Origin: Macrosoma leucophasiata | Taxonomy: Eukaryota; Arthropoda; Insecta; Lepidoptera; Hedylidae | Direction of reading: 5' to 3' | DNA: 64,000 nt | NCBI GenBank assembly: GCA_036365455.1 | Contig: JAWQUS010000010.1 | Coordinates: 19,516,501 to 19,580,500 of the forward strand | In this document: one piece after another, positions 27,001-36,010 of the stretch | Numbering within the stretch: the first letter of the stretch is position 1 | Layout: the number at the start of each line of letters is the position of its first letter | Notes under the pieces: model-generated | What the model was told of the DNA's origin: nothing | Databases searched by the model: none | What the model saw: only the letters and a program-made list of their open reading frames with translations | Program-made: the position numbers and the translations under genes

Positions 27001-27297
27001 GCTTTTTGCCCGCGGCTTCGCCCACGTGGTTGTCGTTTTATAAATAACTAAGTAGCCTATGTTCTTTCTCAAAGTTAGCTCTATCTCTGTACCAAATTTA
27101 ATTAAAATCAGTTCAGTCGTTTGGACGTAAAAAGGTAACAGACAGACAGACAGAGTCACTTTCGCATTTATAATATTAGTAGGGATTTGTTAAGATAAAT
27201 ACAAAATACTTACACTCTCAGCTGATATAGCACTATCGCTCAATGAAATGCCAAAAACGCATAAACAACACAAAAGACCACTGATTTTGCGAACCAT
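48..27297 (-). CDS. Odorant-binding protein, probably of the conserved Obp73a class; five exons visible, 3' end outside the window
   Basis: Exons on the minus strand are 27297-27214, 12388-12295, 4242-4142, 3074-3039 and 198-48. Splice phases agree throughout (0, 1, 0, 0, then 1 at the left edge), giving 155 residues. Residues 1-28 start MVRKISGLLC and form a hydrophobic signal peptide, so the protein is secreted. The mature part has Cys49, then Cys94 and Cys98 as CLLQC (the C2-x3-C3 hallmark of insect odorant-binding proteins), then Cys141. Later cysteines must lie to the left. About 44 residues separate the first and second helix cysteines, longer than in classic members, because of a basic insert near QRRRNKR. 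There is also an extra Cys32 (RCRNPP). Family members bind small hydrophobic ligands in sensillar lymph. The Obp73a assignment rests on recalled resemblance and is less certain than the family. Introns are very large (14.8, 8.1, 1.1 and 2.8 kb) and full of repeats. Confidence 0.85.
475..695 (+). mobile_element. Degenerate Helitron 3' part
   Basis: Matches the 36030-36256 repeat in wording (AAGAACGGCTAAAC, AAGTCCAAAGAAGGTTT) and ends near CCGGGTCAGCTG, a decayed form of the CCGGGTCAGCTAG terminus. It lies in an odorant-binding protein intron. Confidence 0.55.
1954..2100 (+). repeat. tRNA-headed repeat (family F), copy 1
   Basis: Positions 1954-2027 fold as a tRNA. The acceptor ACTTCGG pairs with CTGAAGT, box A is TAGCTCAGTTGG and box B is GTTCGAGTCTC. 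The anticodon loop reads CTAGATT. The T stem has one mismatch. It is followed by a pyrimidine-rich tail (TTTCTTTCCATTTTTC) and then the module AAGCATGTGTTAATGCGAAA. The same flanks recur at 51050-51345, so this is a dispersed repeat rather than an isolated functional tRNA gene. At least 80 bp upstream (from about 1870) is shared too. Confidence 0.7.
3275..3545 (+). mobile_element. tRNA-derived SINE (family B), degenerate copy
   Basis: Carries the family head AGTGGTAGCAGGCCAC, a box-B-like CGAGTCCCGGGT, the body TCTCTGGTTTTATTGGGATT and the 3' end GGCGTGGAGATACGTTACG. An ORF in it is a chance reading. Confidence 0.6.
3778..3812 (+). repeat. Fragment of family F tail module
   Basis: Carries AAGCATGTGTTAATGCGAAA followed by TAATGTAAAAC, the module found at 2070, 51320 and 51400. 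Confidence 0.6.
4028..4112 (+). repeat. Family F tail abutting odorant-binding protein exon 3
   Basis: Reads GAAGTCAAATATACTTTC, then TTTCCATTTTTTAATC, then CGCATGTGCTAATGCG, a decayed family F tail. It ends about 30 bp from the splice donor of the exon at 4142-4242. Confidence 0.5.
5074..5405 (+). mobile_element. Non-autonomous Helitron, complete ends
   Basis: Starts with TC (TCTACACTAATATTATAAAG) and ends with GCGGGCCGCTAG, preceded by a GC-rich short stem. It sits between A at 5073 and T at 5406, the A^T target typical of Helitrons, with no target duplication. A second copy is at 63054-63409. Confidence 0.85.
5775..6035. repeat. Possible decayed MITE with GC-rich ends
   Basis: GTGGCGGACTAAGG opens a GC-rich block (GGCCCGGGGCGGC near 5803). 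A partly complementary GC-rich block (GGGGCCTCCGTAGCCCGGG) follows near 5985. Inverted ends are suggested, but no target duplication is seen. Confidence 0.3.
7040..7140 (+). repeat. Dispersed repeat shared with 37950-38045
   Basis: GTGGGTCCGAACCTCGGCTT and GCGATTAGGGCGGTGCAACT recur in reverse orientation at 37955-38037 with a few changes. Coding origin (a LINE fragment) is possible but not shown. Confidence 0.55.
8319..8610 (+). mobile_element. Family A poly-A retroelement, near full length
   Basis: Runs from CTGGTGATAGAGCTCC through TAATGTACGGCCCTG and GTGGTAACACATCTGC to a tail GCCACTTCCATTACATAAAA. This roughly 290-bp family is the most frequent repeat in the window, with some 18 full or partial copies. 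It has no ORF and no clear tRNA head. Confidence 0.75.
12606..13200 (-). mobile_element. Family A copy interrupted by a 5S-derived SINE
   Basis: The 3' tail end (GGTGGTAAACAATCATGCAG) runs to 12785. The copy resumes at 13165 with GCTGAACACTACCATTTGG, the next part of the family consensus. The 5S SINE at 12800-13149 therefore landed inside it. Confidence 0.65.
12800..13149 (+). mobile_element. 5S rRNA-derived SINE (family C), full length
   Basis: The head carries the 5S rRNA internal-promoter wording (GGGCGCGGTCGGGT, GATGGGTGACCGG). The body reads GTCGGTCCCGGTTGC and GGGTTGGCC, and the 3' part ends GTGGGACGTATAATTGGTTG before an ATT-rich tail. It is flanked by the 15-bp duplication TATTATGAATATAAT at 12785-12799 and 13150-13164. 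Pol III would transcribe it from the 5S A, IE and C boxes. A long ORF on the opposite strand is a shadow. Confidence 0.85.
14611..14822 (-). mobile_element. tRNA-derived SINE, second type
   Basis: On the minus strand box A is TTAGTCCAGCGG and box B is GGGTTCGATCCCC, within a tRNA-like head beginning ACGACCCGG. A body rich in GTGTTTGTGTATGTG follows, then an A/T tail. Both overlapping ORFs are chance readings. Confidence 0.75.
14992..15068. repeat. Hairpin, arms of about 30 bp
   Basis: TTTTACATTTATGTCC is matched by the complementary GGAACATAAATGTTAAAA, extending into TATAGGTAC on both sides. The loop is about 15 bp. It may be the core of a very small MITE. Confidence 0.5.
15375..15690 (+). 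mobile_element. tRNA-derived SINE (family B) with an internal inverted duplication
   Basis: A tRNA-like head, then TATCAGAGATAACGGTGTAA and TGGTTATATGCCCGG. At 15566-15634 a hairpin replaces the normal body (arms beginning CGGCCCATTCAACAA). The 3' part then follows (TGCATTTACCCCTGCC). Confidence 0.65.
15715..15955 (-). mobile_element. tRNA-derived SINE (family B), inverted neighbour
   Basis: Reads in reverse: GTAGTAGTAGTGGCCTGCCA is the tRNA-like head at the right, and TGTAACAGGTGGCGAGCC is body at the left. It is tail-to-tail with the copy at 15375-15690. Confidence 0.6.
16630..17055 (+). mobile_element. LINE reverse-transcriptase-type fragment (C-terminal end)
   Basis: A 111-residue open frame (16680-17015) contains TRLSTICLRRILEFFGRIAR and RRPRGLSPVRWCDQI. 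This matches the C-terminal end of insect endonuclease/reverse-transcriptase LINEs. It is 5'-truncated and lacks the catalytic domain. Confidence 0.6.
17855..17876. repeat. Perfect 22-bp palindrome centred on TGACGTCA
   Basis: TGTGTTGTGAC is followed directly by its own reverse complement. The centre TGACGTCA is the cAMP-response-element consensus. It lies deep in the first odorant-binding protein intron; function is unproven. Confidence 0.6.
18045..18190. other. GC-rich island in the odorant-binding protein intron
   Basis: About 145 bp with unusually high GC (GGGAGCCGGGAGTGGCGCG) in otherwise AT-rich DNA. I find no convincing exon on either strand. It could be an alternative promoter, an untranslated exon or a decayed repeat. 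Confidence 0.35.
19015..19306 (+). mobile_element. Family A poly-A retroelement, full length
   Basis: Begins ACTGGTGGTAGAGCTCC and ends GCCACTTCATTTACATAAAA with a poly-A run. It contains the family landmarks TAATGTACGGCCCT and GTGGTAACGCATCTGC. Confidence 0.8.
20006..20329. mobile_element. hAT-type MITE with 8-bp target duplication
   Basis: The ends are inverted: CAGTGGCGGATTTAC at the left, and the right end reads CAGTTGCGGATTTAC on the other strand (14 of 15 match). The flanking TATTTAAT at 19998-20005 and 20330-20337 is an exact 8-bp duplication, as made by hAT transposases. It has no coding capacity and is 324 bp long. Confidence 0.85.
23035..23265 (+). repeat. Dispersed repeat, inverted partner at 58265-58505
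   Basis: Shared wording includes GTACAAATTTTGTCATTTTC and GGTTAACCAGTAACAATTT; the partner carries the same in reverse. About 230 bp, non-coding. Confidence 0.65.
23368..23935. repeat. Two diverged direct copies about 400 bp apart
   Basis: Block 1 (23368-23545) and block 2 (23770-23935) share CAGTTCAAGTAC, ACAAACGAAGCGCAGC, CGCGTTGTTT and CGCACCAATT followed by GAGGACACCTG. Divergence is moderate, so the duplication is not recent. Confidence 0.7.
24468..24756 (-). mobile_element. Family A poly-A retroelement, full length
   Basis: Reverse copy with a poly-T start (its poly-A tail), AAACAAGCATGCAGTTCACA, and the 5' end GGAGCTCTACCACCAGT at the right. Confidence 0.8.
25116..25255 (-). mobile_element. 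Family A fragment
   Basis: Contains AACAAGCATGCA, GTGATGACTGCAGCC and GGAAATTACAGGGCCG; truncated at the family's 5' end and internally deleted. Confidence 0.65.
25740..25870 (+). repeat. Repeat shared with 50410-50540
   Basis: Both read TATTCTTGAATAAATTAATT, then a T run, CTTCTTTAATTTAC and GCCGA(A/G)CTCGCAACATCTCC. It may be an LTR end or another retroelement end, since a TTGAATAAA poly-A-like signal is present. Confidence 0.55.
26305..26743 (-). mobile_element. Family D poly-A retroelement, inverted copy
   Basis: Reverse copy: the right end TTCCCGCCAAAACTC is the element's 5' end and the T run near 26320 is its poly-A tail. The internal marker GAAGTTTTGGAGGCAACC is present. It lies on the opposite side of odorant-binding protein exon 1 from the array at 27602. 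Confidence 0.75.
26998..27185 (-). mobile_element. Short non-autonomous Helitron beside odorant-binding protein exon 1
   Basis: On the minus strand it begins TCCCTACTAATATTATAAAT and ends GCCGCGGGCAAAAAGCTAG, inserted between A and T. The 188-bp element ends 28 bp from the exon 1 donor at 27214. It contains a short GACA microsatellite. Confidence 0.85.
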
Positions 27298-27600
27298 TTT
27301 GTATTTCACAGTCACTATTTGTTTTTTTTTAATCAGTAATGTACCGCACTGCTTTTATTCGGTTTTTTTAGCGCGCGACGTGAGGCGAAAGGCTCGCGTC
27401 TATTCGCAGTATGAGCTTGTGTCGAGTTGTGATTTTGAAAGGCCCGCGTAGGAGGGTTTCCCGCCTATTTACTTGTGACCGCTACGTTCCGTTTCCCCAT
27501 CGATGTCGTTTGAGCTGACGTTATAATTAACGAGAACATTTAAGATTGCTAACTTTAAATTACTACTACTACTAACTTTGAAAGGTAAAATTTGAAAGGA
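27298..27600 (-). promoter_or_regulatory. Presumed promoter and 5' UTR region of the odorant-binding protein gene
   Basis: This is about 300 bp of mostly non-repetitive, locally GC-richer DNA (near 27370-27470) immediately upstream of the signal-peptide exon. It is bounded on the far side by a tandem repeat array. No TATA box or transcription start can be fixed from sequence alone; the role is inferred from position. Confidence 0.35.
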
Positions 27601-27601
27601 T

Positions 27602-28856
27602 TTTTGGCGGGAACCTTGAAAGAATATGGGGGGTATGGTGCTCTTATTTTATTTCTTTTTCTTGATGTATTTTTGAGTGACATTAAATAATGTTGGTGGC
27701 ATTTTGTTAGGCACTTTACCAGAACATTGACAATTAAGTTTTGGAGGCAACCAAAACTTAATTGTCTATGTTCTGGTAAAGTAGCCGTCGCTTTACTTGA
27801 GTTATTGACTGTAACTCACTTGACTGACAATAAATAATTGACTGACCACTAATAGTACATAGCTCTTACGCTGTTATATTAAATCTGAATACGAAATATC
27901 GTTTTACGTACTTGACAATGGCAATATCCGTAATAGCAATGTCATTGTAACTAAAATAAACTGTTTGAATCTTTTTAAATTCCTTACTTACTAACCTCTG
28001 TATGAGTTTTGGCGGGAACCTTAAAAGAGGTGTATGGTGCTCTTATTTTATTTCATTTTCTTGGTGTATTTTTAAGTTATATTGAATAAAGTTGGTGGCA
28101 TTTTGTTTGATATCGGTTTATTACAGTGCCCGTGTATAGTGAAATAGAATAACAGTGCGAAAACACGACCTTTCAGGTTGCCTCCAAAACTTCATTGTAA
28201 ATGTTCTGGTAAAGTAGCCATCGCTTTACTCGAATAACTTGATTGTAACTCACTTAACTGACAAATTATACTTGATAACTTATATACTTGATACTTACAT
28301 ATTATACTTGATGACTATATTATACTTACTTTTACGCTGCTTAAATAAATACGAAATATCGTTTTACTTGACACTGGCAATATGCGTAATAGCGATGACA
28401 AAATAACAAAAAAAAAAAAAAACCTCTGTATAAAAGTTTTGGCGGGAACCTTGAAAGAGGCGTATGGTGCTCTTATTTTATTTCATTTTCTTGGTGTATT
28501 TTTAAGTTATATTGAATAAATTTGGTGGTATTTTGTTTGATATAAGTTTATTACAGTGCCCGTGTAAAGTGAAATAGAATAACAGTGCGAAAACACGACC
28601 TTTCAGGTTGCCTCCAAAACTTCATTGTAAATGTTCTGGTAAAGTAGCCATCGCTTTACTCGAATAACTTGATTGTAACTCACTTGACTGACATATTATA
28701 CTTGATAACTTATATACTTAATACTTACATATTATACTTGATGACTATATTATACTAACTTTTACGCTGCTTAAATAAATACGAAATATCGTTTTACTTG
28801 ACACTGACAATATGCGTAATGGCGATGCCATAACAAAAAAAAAAACCTCTGTATAA
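27602..28856 (+). repeat. Three-unit head-to-tail array of family D
   Basis: Units start with TTTTGGCGGGAACCTT at about 27602, 28007 and 28437. The second unit is 430 bp long. Units 2 and 3 end in an A run then CCTCTGTAT. Unit 1 lacks the normal middle and carries an inverted duplication (27714-27781). Confidence 0.8.
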
Positions 28857-29129
28857 ATGTAATGTGGTTTAAAAAGTAACTGCATTTACTTTAGCATATC
28901 TACTTAGTTTAAAATATATTTACTTACTTTCTTCAGAAATAGAACAGAATGAAGGTGTAAAGGAGAGGCTTATAGCATTTATGTATTGAACCTATGGGAC
29001 ATAAATATATGTAACCACGTGTGGTTGCACCATAAATCGCCATGTAGGGTATGTGGCAAATAGTTAAAGTAAAGATTGAAAGATGTAAATCCGTGGAAAT
29101 CACTTTTTTGTTTAACTAACAGTAGAATT

Positions 29130-29290
29130 TTGTAATATTTTTATAACACATGCGCGTGAATTTAGAATTTGAAGATAAATGGAAAGAAAAATTTTACTTC
29201 GGCCAGGAATTGCACCTGCGACTTCAGGATAATTAGCCTAATTCAGCCGCCCCACATCACCCACATCGAGCGTCGAATTTCTCTTTTCCC
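29130..29290 (-). repeat. Decayed family F (tRNA-headed) repeat
   Basis: In reverse it carries a box-B-like GCAGGTGCAATTCCTGG, then GAAGTAAAATTTTTCTTTCC and a CGCATGTGTTATAAA module, the same order as at 1954-2100. Confidence 0.5.
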
Positions 29291-29949
29291 ATTTTGATTT
29301 TAACCGAAGACATGATCGAAATTTTTCGAAATCTTTACCCATGTCAGAATTACGTCACTATTTTAGGTTTAAACTGCAATTATTATTTCTCACTAATACA
29401 GAAATAGCAGTAAATACTTTTAAATGTCTTTACCGTTAAGTCCTTAATCACACATGACTTGAAACCCGACGTACAAGAATGTTAAGCATCGCGCTTGACT
29501 CTACATTTCGTCACTAACAGGATAAAATTTAAAAGGAAACAATTATGGAAAGTCAAGACGTATTTGGCTCTTCAATGTCTTTAACATGTTAAAGAATCAA
29601 AGCAAGTTCCATCCATTGATTTGAATAGAAATAATAAAAAAGAACAATAAGAAACACGTCCGAATAAAAACTGGAATCGCTTACCAACAGTACCTACTAA
29701 AGCGATGCATACTAAACTTTAATCTGAAGTGATGATGATGAGTGGGCCCAGGGACTACGCCTCATTAGACAGACCTGTAGGGTCCTTCATCTGAGGTTTT
29801 TTTTTCTTTCTTGAAAAAAAATAGATAAAAGATGAGTCATCTACATTGAAATCTTCGTTTTTTATGTAGGCGTTAGGCTTCAGTATTCATTCATCATCGA
29901 TGTATATCTACTGTAAGCATATTTGACAATTTCATGACATGAAAAGACT

Positions 29950-30185
29950 ATAGTTTATAGTTTCGACTTCGAAGAGCGTTATCTCTGCTATACACTGCCT
30001 ATTTATACACTGATAGTGTGGTATTGACAATGTATTCAGTACTCTGTGGGTATTGGTCAAAACTGATCAAAATGGTCGACAAATCACATAGGTAAGGTGA
30101 GAAAGAGATAACGCTCTACAGACCCGAAATAAACCGAAGTCATCTTCCTAAGGTCGATGAGCAATATTCCTTGTTGGATATTGTA
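29950..30185. mobile_element. Family E MITE, degenerate
   Basis: Contains GAAGAGCGTTATCTCTGC, GGTCAAAACTGATCAAAATG and AAGAGATAACGCTCTACAG in the family order. The ends are decayed. Confidence 0.65.
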
Positions 30186-31780
30186 CGATGACATGTGATC
30201 TTTCCAAGCTTTCTCATGTCGTCATCAATATAGCCGGTAATCTATGACCTATAATAAAAAGATAGCGTGAGAAACGACTCCACTTTATAAGTGAAACCTA
30301 CCCATTTGCAATCTACATGCTATTGCCGGCTTTTTTACATCGTGTTATGGCGATCTATTAGAGCCGTGTTTATAAAATGTTGATTGAATAATTTATTCGA
30401 TTTCCTTTAAAAAATGACTTATTTCATATTCATATATAACAAGTTTGAAAATAAAGACGTACTTAGTTGAAATAAGCAAAAATTAAGAATTTGGCCTTAT
30501 TACACGACACGGTATTCAGGGTCCGATAGCAAAGGTCAGGGTAGTGTAATAACATTTAGGGAGTTAGGGTCCCTAATTAGGGCGACCGGAACGGCCCGGT
30601 CAGCCTAACGCCCGAACTACACACAGTACAAATATGAATAGTATGAAAACTACGTACAAAACGTTCAAAACGGCACACTCACACAAACATGCACATCGAC
30701 GCTCGAGTAGCGAGTGACTCCTGGCTAAGCTAAAAAGTGAGAGCATATTATTATGACAAAATAATAATAATTATGCCGCCATACGGGGCCATTACAAGGT
30801 CCACGCAGGCCTACCAAAGTTCCGGCATTCAAATTGGACCCCATGCCTACTAGAGACATACTAATAATAATTACTAGACACACACTAATACTTACCTTAA
30901 CAAACAAATTACATTCTCTCATTCTTATATTTACTTGCATACTTCAAACTCTGTTCACATTGTATGTAATGTTTTTAATGACAAGATAATATAATAGCTA
31001 TTAGGCACCACCTTAATTCTTGTTTCATGTTGACATTTGAATATGGGGAGACCTGGTGACCTGATTTTCAGCTTCTATTGACACCTAGTACAGACGCCAG
31101 TTCTTCACAAACTTTTATTGTACCTCATTAACATTATAATTAACCCCTTATGTAAGCCTAATGTTTGTGGAGAAAAATAAAGTTTGTTTTTATTTAAAAT
31201 ATATATATATATGTACCTATATTATTACAAATTATTACTGATACATATTTAGAAATAACTGAAAATTATGAAATAAGTAGGTAAAATTTGTGGTCACAAT
31301 TAATTTATAATTGACAAAATGAAATCAAAAGTATATGAAAAATATATTAGGGGCATTTTTTTGAGCTGGCACTGACAACTCTTACTATGGTTTTATATCA
31401 ACTTTTAATCCTATTTTGATTTTATTTGTATATTTTTATTTCGATGGTATCCGATAGATCATCAAACACAAATATTAGCCAATCCCAACAATATCACAAA
31501 ATGTATGTTGGAAATTTTTGTACATGTAAAACTGATAACTTACTTTTATGAAATCGGTTGAAAGATACCTCTCACATCTATCTAATCTGAAATAAGTAGC
31601 GTAGCACACGTATTTAATTTAACTTCCATATTGAAGAGATAAACTCGTATAACCTCCCGTTTACTTGTTTTATCACGGTTGTCAACATCCAGTTTATCAT
31701 GATAAGTGTTTGTACTAAGTAACAAATGTAGAATTTTATTTCTGTTCTTTGCCAGTATCAGAAGTCAAAATTGTCGTACA

Positions 31781-34700
31781 ATGAGTTCTAAGTGGGAGAG
31801 TGATGAAGAAATACAAAGATTTAGGGAGTACTTAAAAATACCAAGTGTGCATCCAAATATTGATTACGGTTTGTACTTATTCGTTTTGTGTATTACACTA
31901 TATTGGTTATGTGCCTTTTCGTATTATAACTTAGAAAATAACTGCTTTTAATTAAATTTATATAGTTTGAAAGCAATTTGGAAAGGAAATGTAACGGTTT
32001 TAAAACTTTTGTGAAATTATCAAAATTACAAAAAAACATGGTAAATAATTAAATGAAGCTTTGATAAAGGAATTGCATTACTATTGCCTACCTATATTTT
32101 TATGCAAACTGTGTTGTGAAAAACACAATATTAACGAAGAGATTGTGAAATTTTTTGAATTCGTAATTTATTTCTTAGGTGTAAGGTGTACATCTGTGTA
32201 CAGTACTTAACAATAACATCATTGTTGCACATCGAGCCTGCGAAAGAGACGATCGGCTCGTTTCGACTTGGTAGAGCGTTATCTCTGTTGCACACTGCTT
32301 GTAAGCACCGACAGTCCGGTATGGGTCAAAACTTGACCAAAATGGTCGACAAACGTCAAATAGGTACGGTGCGAAAGAGATAACGCTCTACAGGCCCGAA
32401 ATAAACTGAAGTCTCCTTCCTAGGCTCGATGTGCAATATTTATTGTTAAGTACTATACATCTACTAGGTTATGACGTCACAAGCAACTATTTTGTATAAG
32501 GCTTATTGAGTGTATAACTTATCAAGTACTAGTAAGTCTCTTACGTAATATTATGACATATTCACTTGCTCTGCGAAGAATATTAATAATATCACTAAAA
32601 TTTTCAGGTGATTGTATAACTTTTTTAAAGAAACAAGCTATGGCCCTTGGTCTCCCTTTTGAAGTGTACGAGTTAGTCCCTAAGAAGCCAGTTCTGGTGG
32701 TGACCTGGAAGGGCTACCAGCCAGAGCTGCCGGCAATCCTACTGAATTCACATATGGACGTCGTTCCTGTATATGAAGTTAGTTTTATCAGATTTTTTTT
32801 TACTGGTGGTAGAGTTCCAGTGCAGGAGCACGAGGACGCAAGCACCACTGCGGCCAAACGGGTAGTTCAGCACTATCGTGTTCCGGTTAGATGGTAATGT
32901 ATAGCCCCGTTATAACTGGTGGTAGAGCTCCAGTGACGGAGCTCGCGGGCGTAGGCACCACCGCATTACCTAATATACTTGCCGCTAAATGGTAGTGTTC
33001 AGCACTATCGTGTTCCGGTCAGGTGGTAATGTACGGCCCTGTAATTTCCGGCACAGAGGCATAACACCCTTAGGCCTCAGGAGTGGTAACGCATCTGCAT
33101 TTGACCTTGGTCTTTGTGTGGGTGTCTATAGGCTGCAGTCATCACTTAACATCAATGTGAACTGCATGCTTGTTTGCCACTTCCATTACATAAAAAAAAA
33201 AAAAAAAACTATCAAAGAGACACAACACTAAGGTCTCAGGGGTGACAACGCATTTGTATTTTGACCTCTGGTTTTTGTGTAAATGTCTATAGGCTGCAAT
33301 CATCACCATCACATAACATCAATGTGAGTTGCATACTCGTTCGCCATATCGTTACATAAAAAAAGATTGAGGTGTTTGGTGCATAATTAACAGGTTTGCT
33401 GGCTCATGTATCACGTGAGAGCAGTTGCTTTATTTTGACCATTGTATCTGCTTTAAAATAGTGCAACGATTTAACATTTTGAATAACATTAAGTTCATTT
33501 CTTGCATTTAATTTAACGATTGAAATTGGATTTAATTTCTTGAACGATAGAAATTATTTTTGACATGCAGTGTTTTTGCATCATGGTGCATTAATAACAG
33601 CTTCCTGAACCTTTCAGATACCACACTTAAGAACATTTGAAGTATTTAAACAACTATATTTTATAATACAATTAATTGCTTTATAAAGATTTTTGACACT
33701 TGAACAGTCAGTAAAATTATTCTTCGTCAGATTGGGTAACTTTTTTTATTGATATTGTTGTTAATTGTTGTTCAAACCTTACCTTTACGCCTGCTGCTGA
33801 GAAAGTCTTAGGTTACAAGTCTATTTGTCTCATAGGAGTATTGGACCTATCCTCCGTTTGAAGCACATATCACAGAAGACGGCTTTATAAATGCTCGAGG
33901 TACCCAGGATATGAAGAGTGTGGGCATGTGTCATTTGGAGGCTATAAGGAGGTTGAAAAAAGCAGGTGTTACATTAAAGAGGACTGTGCATGTCAGTTTT
34001 GTGCCTGGTGAGTACAAAATAAAGGGTTATTTGTAACTAGCGCATATTACTTAAATCGGCTTTAGCTCATCAACACTATAACTTTTTCTAATTCAATATT
34101 CCTTTTTATTATACAAAAAATAATAAATAGAATTTTTCACTTCTAATACTTCTTAACTTTACATTGAGTGTCTAAGTAAACACATCACGCTATAATATGC
34201 TGGTACATACCCCCCTCCCGCTCCGGCCGTTACGTAAACAGCTGACGTCTGTACCTTTTTAAAAATACACCCTATGAAACGTAGTGCTAACAATTGATAG
34301 AAGTCCCATTTGAAACGATTTTATTTCTTATCATGTGATGTACTGCGTTTTGGCAAAAGTCATAGAACAAAATTTGTTAGTACCTAGTTAACGTACCTAA
34401 CCCACCTTTGACGATTTATGCGTTAGATATATTTAACCCTGCATACATAGTCATCAAATATACATCACTACTTTTTCGATTTTTCCAAACTATGTTCTAA
34501 CAGTGGCGTAGTGGTAGCAGACCACATGACATGACTATGTATGCAGGGTTAAATATATCTAACGCATAAATCGTCAAAGGTGGGTTAGGTACGTTAACTA
34601 GGTACTAACAAATTTTGTTCTATGACTTTTGCCAAAACGCAGTACATCACATGATAAAAAATAAAATCGTTTCAAATGGGACTTCTACCACTACTATTAC

Positions 34701-35902
34701 GCTGGAGGTCCAGGGTTCGATTCCCGGGTTGGGGGCTATCAGAGATAACGGTTTAAAATCCTTTATCTCTGGTTCTGTTGGTATTTTTAAATTTTCTGGA
34801 AGTTTCCCAGTACCTCGGAGTTTGGTAATGTGCCCGGTGATGGCAACAGGTTCGTCACCTGTTACATGGGCCAACACGTAATCGGCGAGTCGTGGATGTT
34901 TGCATGTATGTTTGAATGCATGCATTTACCCCTGCCTACCCCTTGGGGGATTACAGGCGTGAAGTTACTTTTTTTTTTTAATTATTTTTGGTTATTAATA
35001 TAACCTTGCCCGTATATTCAGATTGAGTTAGGATTTCACTGAAAGACCATATTCATAATATTAATATACCAAATCTTATTAATTTTAAAACCCATCCGCC
35101 TTTGCGTAATTTATTAAAACAACTGACGTAGCGTCTAGTCTAGGATTTATAATCAATGCTCCACAAGCAGATAAACTTTTACATCAGATTTCTTAAACGA
35201 TTGAAATCGGGAAACGGCCCAAACGTAGGAGATTTTTTTTAATAAGAAAAATGCACTTAAAAGTATTTAATCCCAATGAGTTACTAAAATTTATAATGAC
35301 TTTTTGTATTTATAATGATTATTTTGCATTTTAATAATACGTATCTTAAAATAGTCTAATACGAAATATTAATTCTAAAACAGATGAAGAAATCAACAGT
35401 GTCGATGGTATGAGAGTGTTCGCTGCATCGGATGTATTCAAAAAACTTAATATAGGCTTCGGAATGGACGAAAGTTCACCGTCGACGAATGATAAAGTAC
35501 TGAACGCGTATAATGGGGAAAGGACTTCTCGACGTAAGTACTTTTCCAAAATAAATGATTTTATAGATTCTTCTCTGCCAAGAATTTTTCTCTTTCAAGA
35601 ATAATGATTTAACAAGTAAAATTGTAAGTAATTACAGTGATATATCTATAATCTAACCCCCTTATTCTTGCAGAAATTAAACTTGCGGATTTTCTCGCAT
35701 ATACAACACTCCCAAACTTCTTCTTACACCCGACGTTTCGGTCGCTTTATTCTTATTCATAAACGTATTTTAGCTAAAGTGTTGCTAATCTCTCCTTTTT
35801 CTTTTTCTATCCTGCACATTTGACAATGCAACTGACAAAGACAAAGCATTTTATAGCTAAAACTTGGCTAAAACGTATCTAATGTACGTTTATGAATAAG
35901 GG

Positions 35903-35935
<33 letters not shown>

Positions 35936-35940
35936 CATTG

Positions 35941-36010
<70 letters not shown>

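Larger units (their letters stand above)
28857..31780. other. Intergenic region between the odorant-binding protein gene and Acy1
   Basis: About 2.9 kb that contains a decayed family F copy (29130-29290) and a family E MITE (29950-30185). It also holds unassigned AT-rich DNA, including a GC-richer patch near 30540-30620. No exon is supported. The Acy1 promoter should lie within the last few hundred bases, but no core element can be fixed. Confidence 0.5.
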
